Below, one piece after another: positions 56,321 through 61,063 of a stretch of DNA of 61,063 bases. The position numbers and the translations under genes are program-made. The DNA is from an uncultured Gilliamella sp. (GTDB lineage: Bacteria; Pseudomonadota; Gammaproteobacteria; Enterobacterales; Orbaceae), in assembly GCA_946482005.1 (NCBI GenBank), contig CAMLPV010000015.1, positions 1-61,063 on the forward strand, given 5' to 3'. The notes under the pieces are model-generated. The model saw only the letters and a program-made list of their open reading frames with translations, did no database searches and had not been told where the DNA came from. How positions within the stretch are numbered: the stretch's first letter is position 1; the number at the start of each line of letters is the position of its first letter.

Positions 56321-56758
56321 CTATATAATAATATCAATAATATCAATAATATCTTTGATTATCCCTTCATCAAAGAAGTCTGAAATGTCAACTTTAGTTA
56401 GTTTTATGGTGAAGTTGATTTTTCGTGGAGCGCCGTGACGATCGAGTTCGGTGTATTTTCTTTCGACACCATTTAATACAAAAAAGCCAAGCGGTACTCC
56501 ATCGCCTTGAATAAGCGGCAGTGGTACAGATAAATATGCCATACGTTCTAAGACTTCAATGCTGACTCTACCATGGGTTAATTCGCTGAATACTGAACCC
56601 GATAAGGTAATGGTTTCGTTATTTGGGCCGGTGAACTGTAAGGCTGAACGTTTGTTGACCCTATTATTGCTTGCCCAGTTCCAACTTTTGTTTAATGTCA
56701 TTTCTTGGTAGGGTAATGTTTTTAAGCTGAAAACAAAAAAGCCGTAACACATCATCAT
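56321..56758 (-). CDS. U: P2-like tail protein U
   Basis: 145 residues (P2 gpU 159): YGFFVFSLKTLPYQEMTLNK, WNWASNNRVNKRSALQFTGP, and PLPLIQGDGVPLGFFVLNGV. Caps or completes the tail. Its C-terminus is an odd Asp-Ile repeat encoded by a 9-bp tandem repeat. It begins just downstream of the T stop. Confidence 0.9.
   Translation of the reverse strand: MMMCYGFFVFSLKTLPYQEMTLNKSWNWASNNRVNKRSALQFTGPNNETITLSGSVFSELTHGRVSIEVLERMAYLSVPLPLIQGDGVPLGFFVLNGVERKYTELDRHGAPRKINFTIKLTKVDISDFFDEGIIKDIIDIIDIII
56327..56353 (-). repeat. 9-bp tandem repeat in the U C-terminus
   Basis: Three perfect AATAATATC units (plus strand), encoding a Asp-Ile-Ile repeat near the end of gpU. Slippage would alter tail length in frame. 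Confidence 0.85.
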
Positions 56759-56759
56759 T

Positions 56760-59090
56760 TTAGTAGATATCCCTTAAGCTGCTTCTAATTTGAAATAATT
56801 GTTGTTGTTCTCGACGATCGAGTTCTTGAGTGATGACTCTAGCGATTTCTTCTTCATTCATACCTGGTGCGGCATTGATGGTAATGTAATATTGTGATGT
56901 TCCACCTTGAATAGTGTTAATCGCTGAATTGCTATTAGCATTTGGTATATTATTTGCGGTATTGGTTGGAATCTGCGGCGCCTTGGTACTAACTTTATCA
57001 GCAAATTTACTCATTGAGTCTAAAGCGGTATCTTGCGTTTCATCAACCCCATTTTGATAGCCTTCAATGGTGTTAACACCAAATTCTTTAAAGACTGTCG
57101 ATGGTGAGTTAATGCCAAGTTTTGATTTGAACCAACCGCAAATGCTACTACCAATATCAGATATAGTTTCCTTTAAATCGTTCCAAACATTTTTAATGCC
57201 GTTTATCATTCCGTTGATGATGTCTTTACCTATATTTTTAAATTTATTGAATAATCCATTTTCACCAGTGAAAATTTCATCTAGTTTTTGGAGTATATCC
57301 ATCATTTTATTAGGTAGTGACATGATAAGATCCCATGTCTCACCGACTATTTTTGAAAGACTTTCAAAGAGTCTGATTGGTGCCATAAGGATACTCCCCA
57401 CAACTGAACCAAAAGAGGTTCCGGCCGATTTACAGCTTTCAAACTGTTCATCTGTGAGTTCCATTGGTGATAATAATTCACTAAACCAGTTGATTACTCC
57501 GCCTATTGCATCACCTATTGTTGTGAATACTGGTCCTAAGGATGAGAAAGCATCAATAACTGGCTGTATTTCATTGGTAAGTCCTTGCCAGAAACCAGTG
57601 AAGAATGCGCTAATTGGTTCCCAGAATTTGCGAATCAGCAGTGCGGAAGCAGCGATGCCCATAACAACAAGGCCGATAGTGCTAAGTGAAAATGCTTGAC
57701 TAACTGTTGCGATAACCGTGCCTAAACTTTTAAATGCATTGATTACGCCTTTGATAGGAATTTCACCTAATGTACCTAATGCTGTACTTGCCATGGAGCT
57801 GATTGAAATTATTTCCATAAAGGTAGCAACAAAAGTAGGGTGGTTTTTTACCCATTGCTGAGTACTTGCTGTTAGCTCGGTTAACCATGGCATTGCACTA
57901 GCTATTGGTCCTTGCATGGAGCCACCCATAGAACTTGAGATATTAGTTAGTGTGGCTTTTAATATTTCAAATTGTGACGCAAAACTTTTACTGTCAATAT
58001 CGGCTTTTATTTGTAATGAACCCATGGCATTGGGGTTATTAATTACTGATTGTTGTTGGGTGAGTAAAGGCAAATTATTGGTAAGTTTGCCGGTGTTTTG
58101 CGCCTGTTCGCTACCAAATAACTGACTAAGGATTTCTGTTTGTTGGGTTGTATTCTGTTGTTTAATGGTTGTTAGTACTTTTTGTATTGTGTCAATGGCA
58201 TCGATTGACATATTTTTTTCTATTTGTGTGGCATCAAATCCAAGTGATTGTAATGTTTGTTGGAATTGCTCCGATTGCGTTGTCGCTTTTGATAAACTGT
58301 TGACGATAGCATTGGTGGCGGCAATCGCACCATCTGGTTTTATATTTAGGTTTAAGAATGCCGAATTTAATGCCATAACTTGTTTGAAATCGAGTTTATC
58401 AGCAATATCATCCATACTTTTTAGTGAGCTTATGATATCTGCTACATTAGCATCGGTGTTATCACTTAGATAATTAATGGTGTCGGCTAAGTTTTCAATA
58501 TTTTCTATTGGAATATTGAATAATTTGGCAATTTCACTCAGATCTGTGGCTAACTCATTTGCCGGTAAGCCAAAGGCATTGGCTGAAATTGCTGAGATTT
58601 TAGTAAAGTTTAGTAGTTGTTTGTGTTGTTCGCTTATAGGATCGCTTTGTTTAGTTAGGCCTAATTTGGCATTGGATTCTACCTGTTCAGCAATATCTAG
58701 TGCTCCTTTGGCAGTTGGTATTTGTTGACTTAGTGATTGAATTTGTTCTTTCATGCTGTCAAATAATTTAGTTGGTTTGCCTTGTAGGTCATATAGCCCT
58801 TTAACTTGTCTAGCGACTTTATTCATAGCCTGTTCAAGTTCTATAAAGGATTCAACCGAACTTAATATTGGTTTACCAAGATTTGTGCCAAACTCTTTTA
58901 GTTTCTCACTTTGCGAGCTTGTTTTTTCTTTATCATCTGATTTTTTGTCAGTATTTTTTGCATCAGCCTGTTCATTATCATTTTTTGCCTGACTAGTTTC
59001 AGAAGACTTAGTTTTAGACTGAGGCTTATTTTTATTTTTTGCCCTAGACCTATTATTTTGTTTTGAATTTTTGTTAATTTTTTTGGCCAT
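56760..59090 (-). CDS. T: P2-like tail tape-measure protein T
   Basis: 776 residues (P2 gpT 815). A hydrophilic Lys/Asn/Gln-rich leader (about 1-70) precedes a helical TMP domain (FIELEQAMNKVARQVKGLYD, NAFGLPANELATDLSEIAKL). Hydrophobic segments lie near 450-500, and a conserved GWFKSKLGINSPSTVFKEFG occurs near 670. Sets tail length. The leader is unlike P2 gpT, and no ribosome-binding site precedes the ATG at 59090. Confidence 0.9.
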   Translation of the reverse strand: MAKKINKNSKQNNRSRAKNKNKPQSKTKSSETSQAKNDNEQADAKNTDKKSDDKEKTSSQSEKLKEFGTNLGKPILSSVESFIELEQAMNKVARQVKGLYDLQGKPTKLFDSMKEQIQSLSQQIPTAKGALDIAEQVESNAKLGLTKQSDPISEQHKQLLNFTKISAISANAFGLPANELATDLSEIAKLFNIPIENIENLADTINYLSDNTDANVADIISSLKSMDDIADKLDFKQVMALNSAFLNLNIKPDGAIAATNAIVNSLSKATTQSEQFQQTLQSLGFDATQIEKNMSIDAIDTIQKVLTTIKQQNTTQQTEILSQLFGSEQAQNTGKLTNNLPLLTQQQSVINNPNAMGSLQIKADIDSKSFASQFEILKATLTNISSSMGGSMQGPIASAMPWLTELTASTQQWVKNHPTFVATFMEIISISSMASTALGTLGEIPIKGVINAFKSLGTVIATVSQAFSLSTIGLVVMGIAASALLIRKFWEPISAFFTGFWQGLTNEIQPVIDAFSSLGPVFTTIGDAIGGVINWFSELLSPMELTDEQFESCKSAGTSFGSVVGSILMAPIRLFESLSKIVGETWDLIMSLPNKMMDILQKLDEIFTGENGLFNKFKNIGKDIINGMINGIKNVWNDLKETISDIGSSICGWFKSKLGINSPSTVFKEFGVNTIEGYQNGVDETQDTALDSMSKFADKVSTKAPQIPTNTANNIPNANSNSAINTIQGGTSQYYITINAAPGMNEEEIARVITQELDRREQQQLFQIRSSLRDIY

Positions 59091-59188
59091 AATTAATAAA
59101 CTTTTATTTTCTGATTTTGATTAATGATGTTTATGTTGGGCGCATTGATTAAGTACTAATTCGTTTTTTAATTATTTAATAATCAATG

Positions 59189-59260
59189 GCGTCAAACGGT
59201 ACCTTATTTTTAATAATTCACTCCCTGATTATTGTTGATTATTGGTACCGTTTCTGACGC
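59189..59260. other. long inverted repeat across the E'/T junction
   Basis: GCGTCAAACGGTACC (59189-59203) is complementary to GGTACCGTTTCTGACGC (59244-59260) apart from a 2-base bulge. On the minus strand the 5' arm lies in the end of the E' frame and the 3' arm before T. It could be a transcript processing or attenuation hairpin controlling T. Confidence 0.5.
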
Positions 59261-59411
59261 GAGCATGCTCTCGCCACTCCATAAGTTCAGATAAGTTTAA
59301 TTCATCCATGGCAGACGGTTGCCAATGAAAGATTAGTGCAATATCTGCCATTGCCTCTTCTACTCGGTTAGGGATTCCTTGTTGGCATCGTTCGAGTTCG
59401 GGGACAAAAAA
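59229..59411 (-). CDS. E': E' extension, reached by -1 frameshift from gene E
   Basis: The minus-strand frame is open from the slippery site to the TAA at 59229. It encodes ..ELERCQQGIPNRVEEAMAD and then IALIFHWQPSAMDELNLSEL, the conserved P2 GpE-prime (PF06528) segment. A -1 slip at T-TTT-TTG (59405-59411) joins 85 codons of E to 58 codons of E', giving 143 residues (P2 E+E' is 142). An internal ATG at 59351 also exists. Confidence 0.85.
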   Translation of the reverse strand, partial: FFVPELERCQQGIPNRVEEAMADIALIFHWQPSAMDELNLSELMEWREHARVRNGTNNQQ

Positions 59412-59659
59412 TTGATTACCTCTTTGGTGATTTCCGACAAGTCAATTAAATCTAAAGTATATACTTCATGTTCTGCAATTGATGGTGTGGTAATGCGTGG
59501 TAATACTTTTGCTAATGAGTCGATATCTAAATCAATAAATTCGAGTAATTTTACACCACGTAAATCACCAGTTACTGGTTTGCGAATAGTAAATTCGGTT
59601 ATGGTGGTTTTACCTGATTTAATTCCATTTTTTAAAGTGATTTTTTTGCTGCTTGTCAT
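59360..59659 (-). CDS. E: P2-like tail assembly protein E
   Basis: 99 residues (P2 gpE 91): ITLKNGIKSGKTTITEFTIR, then LRGVKLLEFIDLDIDSLAKV. With E+E' it acts as the tail assembly chaperone for tape-measure packing. Ribosome-binding site GAGGGG. It contains the slippery heptamer near codon 84. Confidence 0.9.
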   Translation of the reverse strand: MTSSKKITLKNGIKSGKTTITEFTIRKPVTGDLRGVKLLEFIDLDIDSLAKVLPRITTPSIAEHEVYTLDLIDLSEITKEVINFLSPNSNDANKESLTE

Positions 59660-59676
59660 TTGTTTCCCCTCGTAAG

Positions 59677-59694
59677 AAGCCCTTGCGGGCTTTT
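59677..59694. terminator. hairpin between FII and E
   Basis: AAGCCC TTGC GGGCTT (59677-59692) with a T-run on the plus strand. On the coding (minus) strand it has no T-run after it, so it more likely tunes mRNA stability upstream of E. Confidence 0.5.
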
Positions 59695-59728
59695 TTATTT
59701 AAATGATTAATTAGGATTAAATTAATTG

Positions 59729-60241
59729 TTATAATCCAATTGCACTACGTGCTTTTGATAGACGATCTTTTCCGTTTACTTTGTCGATCATGTTGATTAG
59801 GTCGATTTCAGTAATTTCTTCGTTGTCGATGATCTCTTTATAGTAAGTACATTGCGTAGTAATTTTGGTTGAGTTGCTTTCACCTTGTTTAAGTTCACCA
59901 CGGTCTTGTTCTTTATGGCGTCCGTTAACGATGATTTCGACTTTAATAAAATCTTCACTATCATCTTTTTGGTAAGCACCAGCAAAACGTAATGTAACAC
60001 CATTAAGTAAGCCACCATGCTGTTTTAGCACTTCGTGAGCTAAGCCACCGATTGTCCATTCAACATTTAATGCATCATCTTCATATCCCATGTCGATTGG
60101 TACACTGCCTGGCATACCGGCACCGCGATAGTTTTCAAATTTGCGGGTTAATTTTGGTGGTGTGAATGATTCGACTTCACCAGCAAAAGAGGTTCCGTTA
60201 ACGTAGACGTTGAAGTATTTGAGTTTTTTAGGTAGAGCCAT
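59729..60241 (-). CDS. FII: P2-like major tail tube protein FII
   Basis: 170 residues (P2 172): MALPKKLKYFNVYVNGTSFA, GAGMPGSVPIDMGYEDDALN, and a C-terminal dimerisation tail. Forms the inner tube of the contractile tail. Ribosome-binding site AAGGAGAA. Confidence 0.93.
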   Translation of the reverse strand: MALPKKLKYFNVYVNGTSFAGEVESFTPPKLTRKFENYRGAGMPGSVPIDMGYEDDALNVEWTIGGLAHEVLKQHGGLLNGVTLRFAGAYQKDDSEDFIKVEIIVNGRHKEQDRGELKQGESNSTKITTQCTYYKEIIDNEEITEIDLINMIDKVNGKDRLSKARSAIGL

Positions 60242-60254
60242 TTAATTGTTCTCC

Positions 60255-61063
60255 TTAGTTAGTGGCGACTGAATTAGCCAGCTCAACCAAATATTTATCG
60301 GTAATGCGTTGGCGTAACATAAGATTTTCAAGTGGCGGGACAGGTGTATAATCATAATCGATATATAATTTGCCTGCTTTTAGAATGTCTGCTGTATTAG
60401 CTTCAGGATCAAACCATGCTTTACCATCAATAATGTAGCCGTTAGATTTTAATTCACGGAATTTGTTATTGATTGATTCAATTAAATCTTTAATTAATGA
60501 GGCATGCATTGGAGCATCAACTAATTGGAATTGAGCTTCAGCGATAGTATCAGCTAAAACTTGAGCGGTACGGGTGTAGTTTTCAAATGCAAATAATGTA
60601 TCCGCTGAGCAAGTGCGAGATCCCCAGAAGCGATATCCTTGATTGCAAATTAAAGTTGTTACATCGTGCTCGTTTAAGTAATTTGAATCTGAGCTTTCTT
60701 CTTGCAAATCCCAAAATACATCGTTAGAAATGCCTGTGACGCCATTGACAGGAACATTTGATAATGTTTTATGCCAGCCAACTTTTTGGTCGATTTGGGC
60801 ACGTAGACCTAACGCTCTAGCCGTTGCAGCTAAAGTGACATTTTGTTTTTGTGTAGCATCGAAACCGACAAAATCAGGCCAAATTACCATTGCTTCACGC
60901 GCACCTAATTTATCGCGATAAAGTACTGCTTGTTCTTTGGTTTTAGCGCCGTAAGCCGATACATAACAAAAGGCACGTAATTTTTGTGCTAATGAAACTA
61001 GTGCTGTTGCAACTGGTAATGAGTCATAACCAGGTACACCTAAAATACGTGGTTTTACTTTCA
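60255..61063 (-). CDS. FI: P2-like tail sheath protein FI (partial)
   Basis: The frame is open to the window edge, giving the C-terminal 269 residues of a protein of about 390. [20 protein letters not shown] and [16 protein letters not shown], then [20 protein letters not shown] and the C-terminal [18 protein letters not shown] are characteristic. The ATG at 60890 is internal. Forms the contractile sheath. Just upstream of FII. Confidence 0.92.
   Translation of the reverse strand, partial: KVKPRILGVPGYDSLPVATALVSLAQKLRAFCYVSAYGAKTKEQAVLYRDKLGAREAMVIWPDFVGFDATQKQNVTLAATARALGLRAQIDQKVGWHKTLSNVPVNGVTGISNDVFWDLQEESSDSNYLNEHDVTTLICNQGYRFWGSRTCSADTLFAFENYTRTAQVLADTIAEAQFQLVDAPMHASLIKDLIESINNKFRELKSNGYIIDGKAWFDPEANTADILKAGKLYIDYDYTPVPPLENLMLRQRITDKYLVELANSVATN

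Noticed and set aside
57067..57699. A 210-codon open frame on the plus strand inside the prophage
   Set aside because: Antisense to tape-measure gene T; the real gene has recognisable family motifs and the correct P2 gene order.

Overview
The window reads as chromosome from an AT-rich gammaproteobacterium. Its housekeeping proteins (GuaA, UvrA, PlsY, RecR, TruC, KdgK, TrhP, SerC) resemble enterobacterial ones closely, and pepD-gpt-frsA-proB-proA keeps the E. coli order without crl and phoE. With the low GC, the many sugar-uptake genes and an ESPR autotransporter, an insect-gut member of the Orbales (Gilliamella/Frischella-like) is the best guess. That placement is inference.

Layout. 1-258: end of pta. 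630-4431: a two-gene surface locus, an HlyC-like acyltransferase homologue lacking both catalytic residues, then an ESPR autotransporter. 4731-6314: guaA. 6315-13835: accessory DNA stacked at the guaA 3' end. A hipBA toxin-antitoxin pair is bracketed by a 171-bp near-identical repeat of the guaA end. A complete type II CBASS operon (CD-NTase, Cap2 E2-E1, Cap3 JAMM protease, HNH-SAVED effector) follows, and is closed by a third short guaA-end-like sequence. No integrase is visible.

13965-33937: an EthD/MerR divergent pair, an exported low-molecular-weight phosphatase, a decayed GT25 glycosyltransferase, KdgK and a YhcH-like protein, a cyclase-family protein, uvrA (with a LexA box), plsY, recR, a HAD phosphatase, truC, tandem DUF4878-like lipoproteins, a YiiX-like hydrolase, and a mannose-family PTS operon ending in a tyrosine-phosphatase-like gene with an upstream RpiR regulator. 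tRNA-Cys and a largely empty ~1-kb spacer follow.

33954-53613: metabolism. cdaR-type regulator, glycerate kinase and GntP permease (with a perfect CRP-like site); trhP; proA and proB separated by four small membrane-protein genes and a degenerate copy of the proB 3' end; frsA, gpt, pepD; argCBGH with a textbook pair of ARG boxes; serC.

54253-61063: tRNA-Ile2 (CAU), a heptanucleotide tandem repeat, then the ogr-proximal end of a P2-like prophage (ogr, D, U, T, E with its -1 frameshift extension, FII, FI), running off the window.

The strongest points for follow-up are the guaA-end island array carrying hipBA and CBASS, the CBASS effector with an unusually long N-terminal extension, the apparently catalytically dead HlyC homologue paired with an autotransporter, the interrupted proBA locus, and the exported LMW phosphatase with a phosphoarginine-phosphatase-like signature. 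No wholly unknown multi-gene system was identified with confidence.
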